From contig NC_088800.1 in the NCBI RefSeq assembly GCF_011386835.1, forward strand, positions 23,736,572-23,800,571: a stretch of 64,000 bases of DNA. Reading direction: 5' to 3'. Position 1 is the first letter of the stretch; every line of letters starts with the position of its first letter. Origin of the DNA: Chrysemys picta bellii. Lineage: Eukaryota; Chordata; Testudines; Emydidae. A program made the position numbers and the translations under genes. Below the pieces are notes generated by a model. That model saw only the letters and a list, made by a program, of their open reading frames with translations, had not been told where the DNA came from and made no database searches. Positions 38,200-49,019 of this stretch are shown one piece after another.

Positions 38200-38300
38200 G
38201 ATCGTAAGCTTTTTAGAGCAGGAGCCATCTTTTCACTGATTTGTCTACAACAGCTTGCACAATAGAATCCCAGTCCTTGAAACAAATTAATGCTACAAAG
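38200..38300 (-). repeat. MIR/L2-like SINE tail
   Basis: TTTAGATCGTAAGCTTTTTA, GCAGGAGCCATCTTTTCACT, then GCTTGCACAATAGAATCCCA. Same family as 29766-29895, more diverged. Confidence 0.5.
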
Positions 38301-38584
38301 GCCTTGGCTACACTTACCCGCTAGTTCGGCGGCTGGCAATCGAACTTCTGGGTTCGACTTATCGCGTCTAGTCTGGACGCGATAAGTCGAACCCAGAAGT
38401 GCTCGCCGTCGACTGCGGTACTCCAGCTCGGCGAGAGGAGTACCGCGGAGTCGACGGGGGAGCCTGCCTGCCGAGTGTGGACCAAGGTAAGTTCGAACTA
38501 AGGTACTTCGACTTCAGCTACGTTATTCACGTAGCTGAAGTTGCGTACCTTAGTTCGAATTAGGGGGGTAGTGTAGACCAAGCC
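38301..38584. mobile_element. CpG-rich palindromic MITE, copy 2 (opposite orientation)
   Basis: Same family as 121-410. The ends are GGCCTTGGCTACACTTACCC and, reversed, GGCTTGGTCTACACTACCCC. AAAG lies outside both ends. An inner hairpin has perfect 25-bp arms (38345-38369 and 38377-38401, starting ACTTCTGGGTTCGAC) around a short loop. A second one, ACTTCAGCTACGT / ACGTAGCTGAAGT, sits near the right end. In copy 1 its counterpart is near the left end, so the copies are inverted. It has no ORF. Confidence 0.8.
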
Positions 38585-39582
38585 AAAGTCTTTACTACAT
38601 TGGCAGTTTTGCGTATAGAAGGACTGCAGGGCTGGGCTTTGCGCTGATTGGAGCTTGAAAACTGACAAGAGTCAGCACAAAAATCTCCCTCTCATTCTCT
38701 CTGAATGTTTATACCTACCCCATCAGCATAGTATTAGAGCACCTAACAGATTGGCTCCTAGTCATAGGCCTGCTTAAAGAAAATGGGGAGATTTATGTGA
38801 ACCTCTGTGAATTGTGGTATCTAGTTACCAGTTGAATGAGAGACTGTACAGAGCCAAAACAACCCATAGCGAGAAGTTTGCCCATTGTAGAGCAAGCTAG
38901 GTGGCAGGAAGTGCTAGGAGTCTGTCTGCAATTGACCCAAGGAAGAGGCCTAGAGAAAGAGAACAGGAAGATGGTTATGGGAAAGGCTTAGTGACAGGCC
39001 TATGCAGGAAGTAATCTAGGGAAGTGAAAAAGGGGGTCTGAGTAGATAGACCTTCTTTGTTTATTACAGTGTCCCTGAACCAGAATTCAAAGTACAGAGA
39101 GAGTTTGGGTTTCCCTTCAAGACTGACATAAGGGGCAGAAGGACTATTGAGCAGGGAGTCAAGGTGAAGACCCACTGTGAGGTTGCTGGACATCTGTTTT
39201 GTTGGACTTTAGTGTTTCCTAGCTCATGAAGCGGAGGATATTTTTGACTTTTAGCCGGAAAATCAAGTCACCTCAGTGATCCAAACAGTGCTGAGTGCCA
39301 GAGACTACCGGGGGAGACAGGGAGTTGGTCAAAGTGGAGAAATTGAGGCAGGTGCAAGTTAAGATAACCTGGTCACAGACTGTAACACTGTCTTCCTTCA
39401 TCTCTCCTCTGCTGTGATGCCTATATGAATTTCACTAATGAATGGTGCCTTGATGGGTAGAACTGTCAATTGGCATGTTATTAAGGCATAACTATTTTTA
39501 TAATAGATCAAGCAATGTAAAATATATGTATACAGAAATTGGATCCTTTCTCCCACACTTTTGATGTATTCCCTGCCTCTTT
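38585..39582. other. Unassigned, possibly old repeat at 38870-39390
   Basis: Less AT-rich than its surroundings, with purine-rich text (CTACCGGGGGAGACAGGGAG). It may be an old LTR or satellite-like repeat but I cannot name it. Confidence 0.25.
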
Positions 39583-39670
39583 AGATGCAGACTTTTTGGG
39601 GTAGGGATTGCATTTTCACATTTGTTTGTACATCATCACCTAGCACAATGGGCTGTACTGTAATCAAATA
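39583..39670 (-). repeat. MIR/L2-like SINE tail
   Basis: ATGCAGACTTTTTGGGGTAG, CATTTGTTTGTACATC, CACCTAGCACAATGGG. Confidence 0.5.
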
Positions 39671-42124
39671 TTTTAAAATAATGTTAGTGTTTAATATGTT
39701 AAAATCCTTTACTGCATTCAGCTATTTATTTACATGTTTATTAAGAAAATGCAATATTATGGTTATACATTTCACAATGCAAGAGACTTTACTGCATAAT
39801 ATATTTAAAAACGTATTTCTGATCTTTACCAAAACTTCAAATAAAGAGTGCATTTCAATCCAGCAACAGTCAGCTAATAGAATAAAATAGTCTTAGTTTC
39901 TTAATTGAATTGGGTTGAATTGTTGTTCATTTTAAGCGATAGCCAGCAAAGCATGAAGTTTTAGCATTGTTCCAGAATATACACAACTCACTTACTGGAT
40001 CAGACAACAAAAGGACTATTTCCTGCTAGTGAAGAACACAAAAAATAAACTATTGTCAGCAGTGAGGGTACTTCTTTCAAATTAAAGAGCCTTGACTGCA
40101 GACCCAAACTTGCATGGTTAAAATGAGAGTATATTAATATAATTTATCAAAATGAGGATGCAAAGAAGATCAAAGTTAATTGATTAAAACAGCATTGATT
40201 AAATACATGGAAAATGTTGTTAATCTAATCAAGGAGAACACATCCCTGTTTATAGAAAATCTGTAAGTTGACATTTAGAAGATGTGTGCTTCTAACAGTA
40301 GAGTGTTTATGCCTCTCATTATATGGTGCTCATCAGAAATCTAGCTTTCAGATGATATAGAACCTGCAGAAATCCTACTGATGCAGGAGCTGTAGAAATA
40401 AGATAATTCAAGCAACAAGTTAATTTGAAGATACTTTCTGGCATATGTTTTTCAAGATGATGTAAGACAAATTCTGCCATCTCTACTTACATGGATTAAT
40501 AGCCTATTTTCTAGGTAGTCTCATTTTAAATGGAATTACTTATGAAGTAAGTTACTACTCAGTATGAGTAAAGATGGCAGAATCTGGTCCATTGTAGCTA
40601 ACTGGATCTATACTACACTTTATTAAAACAATTATTTCAAATAGTAAACATTAAAGAAGGGTCTGTATTTTCTAAGAGACTTGTAGCTACCCAAAGTCTT
40701 GTTAAGTTTTTTCCTTCTCTTTCAGTTGGATATCAGAAGAAAGAAAAATTATTCTTCTAAAGTAGCACAGAAAATGATGAGATACTCTACTTAATTTTAT
40801 AATCATGCTAACCCATGCCTCTGCATGGGAAAATCTACATTGGGTAGAACATTTCACAAGGTCCCTGTAAGGGCTTTCCTCCACATTCCTAAATTGGAAG
40901 CAGAGGAAGGTTCCAACCACCCTGAAAGATGCAGAGGCATTGATCTCCAAACCCTACAGATCTCGGGGATCCTTTAAACCTTCCATACTGTATTGATAAG
41001 GTTTCTTCTGACAGTAGCTGCCTATGGATCCCTCCTTTAATGGCACCTGCCACAATAAGCTAATGCCATTATTGGAAAACCTGTGGACACCATGAAGTAA
41101 CTTTAAGAATCCTAACTGACTGGTGATGAGGTATTCAGACAGGCATCTGTACTTTTCACTAGTTTCTACTTCAGGGTAGCCCTAGACTGGAGTAAAGCTC
41201 GGCATTAGCAATGCTGTGAATGACTTTCAGAACCATGACTGTCGTACATTTGCCCAGTTACAAGTGGTGAATGACCATGACTGATAACAGAGGATGTAGG
41301 AGTAATAATGGATCTAATAGTATCACAGGACTATGAGGCATTTTGGTAAAAGTCAGGTAGGTAGCCTCAAAAGGTGATGCAGACATTACCTTCACCTACT
41401 CCTCTGAATGCTTCCCCTTGACAACAAGCATACATTCCATATTTTTGAGGTGAGCATCATCAGTACATTGATGACACTGCAGTGCAAAACATTTCACAAT
41501 TTCCTTTACATGACAGGTGACAAGTGTGGAACTTCTGTATGTGCGAGGTCTCTATATATGAGAGTGAAACTAATTGCCCATCACTATCCTCTCTGACCTG
41601 TCTGAGAGGAAAAAGCAACCCCCTTGAAAGCATTCTCCTCACTCCTGCATTATGTGACTGTAGGTCACACAGCCAACACTATCAAAAGCTGCTGATATAT
41701 CCAATAGAATCACTGTGCGTACCTGAACCTTGTCCACCTCTGGAAGGATCTCATCAACAGCTGATATCTATACATTCTCAGTTCCACCCTGGATCTCAAT
41801 CCAGATTGATAGGGTAAAATAAATCCAGCAGATTCAAGTGTAACTGAAGTTGGCGCATTACCACGTTTTCAGTCATTCTCTTTAGAACTGGGAGCTGCTT
41901 TATACTATCTTTTTCTCAGTCATAAAAGTGTGAACCCTAGGGCATATGAAGACATATCCATCAACATCATCAACGAACAAGCATTTTTAAATAAGAAGGA
42001 AATTGACCTCCACCAATTTTATTATCCTATATGGCACCACTGGCAGTGTGGGGTAAGGACCTAACAGACAACTATGACAAGCCCTGAGTCTTAAGAGGAC
42101 GGGCCTTGCTTATATGGTGTACCA
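39671..42124. other. Unassigned sequence
   Basis: No gene recognised. 40980-41830 has the even composition of an old, decayed repeat, but no motif I can name. Confidence 0.4.
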
Positions 42125-42279
42125 GTAAGTAAATTTTAGCGCATACCAGCGTGTCATGCACTAAGTGTCCATGTGTACCCTGCTGATGGGCACTAAAAGT
42201 TCCTTAGTGCGCATTGACATACAGTCCATACAGACAATTTGTGCAAGACACACTGGTGCGCATTAGAATTTACCCCCCA
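42125..42279. mobile_element. Palindromic MITE with TAAATTYTA ends
   Basis: Left TAAATTTTAGCGCATACCAG and reversed right TAAATTCTAATGCGCACCAG are inverted copies that continue into GCGTGTC / TGTGTC. The centre carries CACTAAAAGTTCC. No ORF. Confidence 0.7.
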
Positions 42280-42309
42280 GGTGGTATGTGCTATGTAGAC
42301 ACCACAAAC

Positions 42310-42400
42310 AATATGAAGACAAGCCCCCTGCTCTGAAGACTTACAATCTAAGGAGATCACAGGAGACAAAGGATGGAGGAAAGGGAGCTGCAGTAAGCGG
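42310..42400 (+). repeat. MIR/CORE-SINE-like fragment
   Basis: GAAGACAAGCCCCCTGCTCT, GAAGACTTACAATCTAAGG, GACAAAGGATGGAGGAAAGG. Same family as 17195-17300. Confidence 0.5.
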
Positions 42401-43934
42401 TGTAATAAAGCATTGTGGTTTCCATGTGTCTTTCCAATTCCATGAGTTCTGCTGAAATTTTTTTAAGTAATTGTTACCAGGACAACTGTATGTGGTGTAA
42501 CTTTCATTTCATTCTGAATGTCAACAGACCTCCACTGAAACTCAACGCAATTGAAACAACTATCAGAGGAAGGAGAAATAACCAATTGTCATGGTTTAGA
42601 TTCTCTTTCCATGACATGCATGACAATGAGCTTTTACACATCTATGGACAATTCACAGGCAAGAAAGCTTCACAGGATTACTTCAACACGCATGTGAGTT
42701 AAACATTGTTAGTTCCCTGGACATCAGAGACACTGGTACAAAAACATTCATCATAAATATTTTGAAATGTTGCTTTTTGGTTAATAAAAAGGTAAATTCG
42801 TCTATTTAAATCAAGAGGGCATCTTTCAATTATTCTAAATGAGGATTTCCCATCAAGAGGCAGATTGCAAAAGCTCATTCAAAAGCCGGTAAAACATTAT
42901 AGACTTACAGGCTAATAAAGAAGACGCGGTGAGGGCTCAAGGCCTGATGCTGTACCTTAGTCTCTTTCAAAACACGATACTTTAAGTATCATTTCAGATG
43001 TTGATTTGTCTGAATTATTTTATGTCCATAAAGTCTGACCCAAAGAAAAAAGCAGTGAAGAAACTAGATGAAATTGTTTAAATGGAAAGAATTCCATTTA
43101 AGTGCAATTCCCCTGATAGCATTAATTTGGTAAAAGCCCTGGTACATGACCCTATCCTAACCTTATATTGAGCAGCCAAAGATAGCAAAAAAAAAAAAAA
43201 AATTCATTGTCAATTCCAAGCTGCAATTGCACTCGTTTGCCACCAACAAAGGCACCTCATATCGTGTGTGCAAAGTAACTAATAAGGGCCTGATTGAAGT
43301 TTTGACTTCTATTAGTCTAGCCAAAGCCAGAGCAATTTTCTTGGTCTGACTGTCCAGGGTTTAGATGGATTCCCCTGAGGATGAGCAGGAAATACCACTA
43401 GACAGAAGATGCTATGTGCCTGAACTGCTTCTTCTGCATTCAATGCTGTTCTGCTGTTTTGGCTGCTACTCCAGCCTCACTACTAATCATGTTTTTGTAT
43501 GTGAGTGGTGGCTTCCAATAAAGTCAGGACATTATCCTTAAAGGACACATGACATTTCATGTTAATCATGAAACTGCATTTTCCCCTGGTATATATTTCC
43601 CCATGGTTTCTTAGGGAGCATTCTCCAGATTAATTCAGAGAAACACAATTTTTAGCAACCCAACTCTTGTCTCATTATTTCCAATTTATAAGTTTACAGT
43701 AATTATTATTTTACGTAGGCATTCAGATACTACTGTGATTGAGTTTAATGGGCTTTGGATTATGCTGTGTTGCTGTGGTATTTTAACTATGGTTAGCCCA
43801 CACTATATTGAGAACCCTGATTACACAATAGCTTATCCAATCATTTCTAGCCAGCCCTCTCTACCTTATATCTTGCAGGGATTACGCCGAATTGCAAATT
43901 ATTACTTGTTTTTATTAAATCGATTTTGAAGCCA
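42401..43934. other. Unassigned sequence with A16 run
   Basis: A homopolymer of 16 A at 43187-43202. No gene recognised. Confidence 0.5.
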
Positions 43935-44045
43935 GTGGGCTAAATCCTGAGGTCCTTACCCTTTCTTTCCCTCAGGCAAATGCCTAACTCCCTCCAACTT
44001 CAATGGGAGTTTGCTGAAGTTATTGGGAGATGAATGAGGACCCAG
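43935..44045. repeat. Short foldback repeat (AAATCCTGAGGTCCTTAC type)
   Basis: Left AAATCCTGAGGTCCTTAC is loosely mirrored by ATGAATGAGGACCCAG. The middle holds AACTTCAATGGGAGTTTGCT. It belongs to the kind of short foldback seen better at 47073-47134. Confidence 0.35.
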
Positions 44046-44589
44046 TATGCATAGCAATTTTAGAACAATTTGTATTGACTGATCTATCATGTGGTAGTGG
44101 TATGCATCAGTTTAATGTGTCTTACAGTGGAGTTAACTTGTATGAGCATAACAAGCTGGGTAAAGATCATACAGTATATGGAACTTTTTTACTTGTTCTG
44201 TAAATTTGATCATGAAGAGTTTCCACAAGAGGAAATTTTATTGAAGCTGTTACTTATTTGGTGATGCAGTCTGTGCAGAGCTACAAGATGTGCAAAGTTT
44301 ACAATGTGCTGAACAAAACCAGAGCTAGATTAGCTGGGATGGATTCCTGTGTATTATTATATGGGATAACACCATCTGCAAAATCTGAGCCTAGAGCTTC
44401 AGTGGGGAAAGACAATGTTTTATGGGTAGAGGGTCAGAGAAAGTAAGGTTTTGCCCTGCCTAGAATGAAACTAGGAAATGAATTTATTAAATCTTGAAAT
44501 CCGATTAAATAATAAGTGCCCAACCGCATCTGGGAATTACTATATATTAATAATTATTATATTAATATTTTAATAATTAGACAGCAGCA

Positions 44590-44790
44590 CTTAGAGGCAC
44601 CAAGTGAGAATGGGGCTTTATTGTGGTAGGTGCTGTACACTCACATAAAAGACATTATATCTCCATTTTTACAGATGGCTAAATGTGGCACAAAGAAATT
44701 AAGTGGCTTGCCCAAAGTCACATAGGAAGTCTGTAGTAGAGCTGAGAACTGCACCCAGATTTCACCGCATGATCACCCTTCCTCTCTTAG
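44590..44790 (+). repeat. MIR/CORE-SINE-like element
   Basis: GGTAGGTGCTGTACACTCAC, then ATTTTTACAGATGGCTAAAT, AAATTAAGTGGCTTGCCCAA, AGTCACATAGGAAGTC and GTAGAGCTGAGAACTGCACC, in the canonical MIR order. Confidence 0.75.
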
Positions 44791-45199
44791 AATTGAGGAG
44801 ATGGAGGAAAATGAGGGGTTCTCAGTGTGGATCTCTCTTGTAGAAGGAGCTCCTACTGCCCCCAATGACCATCTACTATGTCCACTGATACCCCTCTCCC
44901 CTGATAACCCTCCAGTATCTCGTCTCCCTATTTTGGTGATCTGTTTGTGGGACCTAGCAGCTCTGGCAACCTCTCTGCTACATCATAAGTGCCATGAAAA
45001 TCTTACAAGTCCTGTGGCATATGTCTGTTTCATTTAGCAGCAGTAGGGAAGCTGCTAAACTTACTGATCCCCATCAGGCCATCTGCTACTATTGCTGCAG
45101 TGACCATCAGAAGGGAGAAAGCAACATGGCCCCCAGTTCCTCTGGTGAAGAATCCTTGAGCAGACAGGGAATAAAGCTACAGATTCCTAGAGAGAGAGA

Positions 45200-46014
45200 T
45201 TTCAGAGTAGCAGCCGTGTTAGTCTGTATCCGCAAAAAGAACAGGAGTACTTGTGTGAGTACCACAAGTACTCCTGTTTTTTTTGCGGATACAGACTAAC
45301 ACGGCTGCTACTCTGAAACCTGTCATTATGCAAGGCACTGCATTTAGCCGTATGGAGTGGAAATCCATCAACTTCATGAAAAAACTCGTACAGATACAGA
45401 CAGACATCATCTTCCTTTCCAAATGCAAGCAGATGGACATCATACCAAAAGGACTAAAGGTAAAAAATCCATTACAATCTACATATCACACAGACTATGC
45501 TGAGAGACTGTGTCACACACTCTCAAAGAAACTGCTAAACCACCCGATCAGCATCCTATACAGCAAACAGGGAAAGATTAAGAATGAGCTCTCAGAACTG
45601 GATACTCTCATAAGAAACCAACCTTCCACACAAACTTCCTCATGGATAGACTTTACAAAAACTAGACAAGCCATTTACAAGACAAACTTTGCCTCTCTAC
45701 AAAGGAAAAAGGACACTAAACTATCTAAACTGCTACATGCCACAAGCAGCCACAACAGTAGTTCCCTTAACCCACCCAGCAATATTGTTAATCTTTCCAG
45801 CTATACTCTTAGCCCAGCAGAAGAGTCTGTCCTATCTCGTGGCCTCTCCTTTTGTCCCTCCAGACCCATGAATATGATACAGTTCTGCGGTGACCTAGAA
45901 TCCTACTTTCGACGTCTCCGACTCAAAGAATATTTCCAACATACCTCTGAACAGCATACTAACCCACAGAATCCTCCCTATCATCTAAGGTGCCACAAGT
46001 ACTCCTGTTCTTTT
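45200..46014 (+). mobile_element. Penelope-like retroelement, internally deleted, with inverted pseudo-LTR
   Basis: An 815-bp insertion flanked by a perfect 12-bp duplication, TAGAGAGAGAGA (45188-45199 and 46015-46026). It opens with a hairpin: arms 45200-45255 and 45263-45318 are 56-bp inverted copies with one mismatch and a 7-nt loop. The right arm (CACAAGTACTCCTG...GACTAACACGGCTGCTACTC) leads directly into the ORF at 45283. The element ends with 26 bp of the same terminal sequence (GTGCCACAAGTACTCCTGTT...), so it has an inverted piece plus a direct partial terminal repeat, the pseudo-LTR arrangement known for PLEs. Reverse transcriptase and GIY-YIG regions are absent; the joint lies near 45985-45992. 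The repeat-rich target AGAGAGAG makes the exact edges slide by a base or two. Confidence 0.8.
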
Positions 46015-46017
46015 TAG
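45283..46017 (+). CDS. N-terminal part of a Penelope-like ORF
   Basis: An uninterrupted 244-codon frame. The stretch around residues 168-190 (NLSSYTLSPAEESVLSRGLS followed by FCPS) and then DLESYFRRLRLKEYF is the conserved block upstream of the reverse transcriptase in Penelope-like proteins. The upstream part is rich in Lys, Ile and Thr, as expected for the family's N-terminus. The catalytic reverse transcriptase motifs and the GIY-YIG endonuclease never appear, because the frame runs into the element's terminal sequence and stops after CHKYSCSF. It cannot be autonomous. The lack of stops or frameshifts over 735 bp suggests a recent copy. The annotated ATG lies inside the hairpin arm, so the natural start is uncertain. 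Confidence 0.7.
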   Translation: MRIQTNTAATLKPVIMQGTAFSRMEWKSINFMKKLVQIQTDIIFLSKCKQMDIIPKGLKVKNPLQSTYHTDYAERLCHTLSKKLLNHPISILYSKQGKIKNELSELDTLIRNQPSTQTSSWIDFTKTRQAIYKTNFASLQRKKDTKLSKLLHATSSHNSSSLNPPSNIVNLSSYTLSPAEESVLSRGLSFCPSRPMNMIQFCGDLESYFRRLRLKEYFQHTSEQHTNPQNPPYHLRCHKYSCSF

Positions 46018-46026
46018 AGAGAGAGA

Positions 46027-47072
46027 CCTTTCTTTGATGATCCTTTTGTTTCTTCAGTGAGAGAGGAGCAATGCTTTAACTGGATCTTCAAACCAGGGCT
46101 GATCCCACTGCTTTGGCCAAAACAAGAATCAATTCAAACCTTCACCTGAAATAACAACAAAGCACAGGCTGAGCTGCTTTTAGGGCTCAGAAAAGGGAAG
46201 TTAATGGATTGTCCTCATGCTTGAATAAAGCTGTTCATACACCCATGAGCAAGGACACATTTGATGCACTAGTGCCTACATGCTGTGGATAGATTCAGAT
46301 ACCTATGCATGCAGGTGAGAAAATTTTCCCATGCATAACCCACATTGTCCAATGTGTGCTGGATTAGAATCTCACACTTGAATAATCAGGTGTCACTGCA
46401 CTAGAAGGTCCTACAAATAAATAATGATATATATAGTCATTTGAATAAATATCAGTCAAGTAGAGGCATAGCTAGTCAATTAACAAGAACAATGACATGT
46501 AACTTAGTTGCCATAATCCCTTCCCCCCAAAACACATCTCAAGTTGTATAAATTACACTATTTGATTTTTACATAGTTTTTTTTATTTGAATTTTAATAG
46601 GAATTATACCGTGAGCAAAATAAAACACCATTGCTAGATCTGTTGTCCAAAAAGCTATGGATTGCTGCAGCTGCACATTCATAAACTAATATACTTATAT
46701 TCTGCCAGGACTAATACACATTATTTGATTTCTAACAGCACAAAAGCAGTGATATATGTTAACCTGGATATCTGATTTTCAGCATGGATACCTAAGTACT
46801 GCTTAATGTTGGCAGTTATAGATGGCTTAGCATTTAACTTGAGTCTTTCTTGACCTCAATTACCACATTAAAATAGTGTTAACAAATTTGGAGTTAAACT
46901 GGCTTTTATTATACAAGATCAAGTTCACTCTGACTAATTTACATATTGTCACCAAGACTGCCACTTGCTTACATCCTGACATTGTCTGGAAGAAAGCAGC
47001 CAACGTGTTAACATGGGCAAGTCAGATGCAATTAAGAATAAGAGACTTTTTTTTAGCAATACATGATGGTTA
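46027..47072. other. Unassigned AT-rich sequence
   Basis: No feature recognised. Confidence 0.5.
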
Positions 47073-47134
47073 AAATCCTGGACCCATTGAAATCAATAGG
47101 AGTTTTGCCATTGACTTCAGAGAGGCCAGGATTT
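47073..47134. repeat. 62-bp foldback repeat
   Basis: AAATCCTGG (47073-47081) and CCAGGATTT (47126-47134) are perfect inverted ends. The stem continues imperfectly through TGAAATCAATAGG and CCATTGACTTCA around GAGTTTTG. Confidence 0.65.
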
Positions 47135-47552
47135 CACCCAACCATGGTGGATTTCTGCCAATTATTTGATTTCCCATTGAAATTTTAAAAGTTGATAGTA
47201 TTAAATATAATAGTATTTTACATTTATATAGCAAATTTCACCTGTTTGGAACCAAAGTGAACTTGCTTTTTGTTTTTCAACTTGGCTTAAAGTTTGATGT
47301 ATGATTTACATTTTTTTGGGGGTGCAATTGACTATTGTGGTATGTATATTTTCATCAAGTCCTACTTTACAGATGACATGAAAACCAAGTTTTCATATAT
47401 AATGTGCAGTTACTTATGTGTATAGATATAAACATTTAATATATGAAAGGTGTTTTTAAACTATGGGCTGGGAAAAGCCAACAGGTGTGGAGGAGCATGA
47501 TGTGGACATACACATTTCTTAGGGGAGGATTTTTTAGAGTAGATGACAGAAG

Positions 47553-48428
47553 TTGATAAAGTACAAGGAGAAGCTGAAAAGAAACAGTCAAACAAAAGAG
47601 TCCCATTCAGTTATATCACATGAAGGCAAACAACTAAATTTTTATAAGTGCTTGTACACAAATGCAAGAAGCTTAACAACTAAGATGGGTGAATCTGAGT
47701 GCCTGGTATTAAATGAGGATAGTGCTATAATAAGCATCACAGAAACAATGATAATGAAAGGGACATGGTGATACCAGGATACAAAATATATAAGAATGAC
47801 AGAGTAGGCTGCACTGGTGGGGAAGTAGCACTATATGTGAAAGAGAGAATAGAGTCAAATAAAGTAAAAAACCTTACATTAATCAAACAGTACCATAGAT
47901 ATCTATGGTTAGATATGTCGTGCTTCACTAATAAAAGTATAGCAATAAGGGTTTATTACTGACCAGGTTGCTGATGGTGATTGTGAAAAGCTCAGGGAGC
48001 TTAGAGAGCATACAAATACAGAAAACCCCAAAATAATGGGGGATTTCAACTATCCCTATATTGACTGGGAACATCTCACCTCAGGATGGGATGCAGAGAC
48101 AAAATTTCTAGACATCATTAATGACTGTTTCTTGGAGCAGGTAGTACTGGAACCCACAAGAGGAAAGGCCATTGCTGATTTAGTCCTAAGTGGTACATAG
48201 GATCTGGTCGAAGAGGTAAATATGGCTGAACTGCTCAGTAATAACAACCATAATGTAATCAAACGTAACATCCTTCTAGAAGGGGAAAGCCCAAAGAAAC
48301 CCACGACAGTAGCATTTAACTTCAAATTGGGGAACTACACAAAAATGAGGAGGCTAGTTAAACAGAAATTAAATTGTAGTCACAAGAAATGCCTGAAATG
48401 CCTGCAAGCTGCCCGGAAACTTATTTAA
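47553..48428 (+). pseudogene. CR1 ORF2 endonuclease region, broken
   Basis: The first frame shows LYTNARSLTTKMGESECLV and IISITETMIM, the start of the CR1 endonuclease (the family's N-A-R-S and E-T motifs). After a break at about 47771 the text continues as MGDFNYPYIDWEHLTSGWD (about 48037-48095), then LEPTRGKAIADLVLS, then NNNHNVIK, i.e. the GDFN and SDH-type catalytic region, here with N in place of the first residue. Stops at TAG (48198-48200) and frame changes make it a pseudogene. Confidence 0.75.
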
Positions 48429-48602
48429 AAATGCCTAAATAGAGGCTCAAACTGTATGTGCCCCAAATTAAAAGTAAGAAAAACAGTAAGAGGACCAAAA
48501 GGATGCCACTATGACTAATCAGAATAAAAGAGGTGGTTAGAGACAAAAAGGCATCCTTTAAAAATTGGAAGTCAAATCCTACTGAGGAAAATAGAAAGAA
48601 AG

Positions 48603-48744
48603 CTGGGAATGGGTGACAGGGGAGGGATCACTTGATGATTACCTGTTGTGTTCATTTTGAAGTAATTGGCATTGGCCACTGTTGGAAGACAAGGATATTA
48701 AGCTAGATAGACCATTGGTCTGACCTAGTATGGCCATTCTTATG
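48603..48744 (+). mobile_element. CR1 3' tail nested in the CR1
   Basis: CTGGGAATGGGTGACAGGGG, GGGATCACTTGATGATTACC, GGCCACTGTTGGAAGACAAG, CCATTGGTCTGACC, GGCCATTCTTATG. This 3' UTR of a CR1 copy sits in the middle of the ORF2 region of the larger element. Host CR1 text (AAACTCTGGCAAGTCCAAGT) resumes just after it. Confidence 0.75.
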
Positions 48745-49019
48745 AACATAAACTCTGGCAAGTCCAAGTGTAAAAGTATAATTAGGCAGGCCAAAAAACA
48801 TTTGAAGAACAACTAGCAAAAGACTAAAAAAATAACAGCAATTTTTTTTATGTACATTAGAAGCAGGAAGCCTGCTAAACAACCAGTGGGCCACTGGACG
48901 ATCGAGATCCTCAAGGAAGACAAGGCCATTGTGGCGAAGCTAAATTAATCCTTTGCATCGATCTTCACTGCAGAGGGTTGTGAGGGAGAATCCCACATCT
49001 GAGACATTCTTTTTAGTTG

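Noticed and set aside
40980..41830. Possible old LINE 3' region
   Set aside because: No conserved motif or frame that I could tie to a named family.
45219..45443. 74-codon minus-strand frame in the PLE
   Set aside because: It arises because the hairpin arms are complementary, so both strands read alike.
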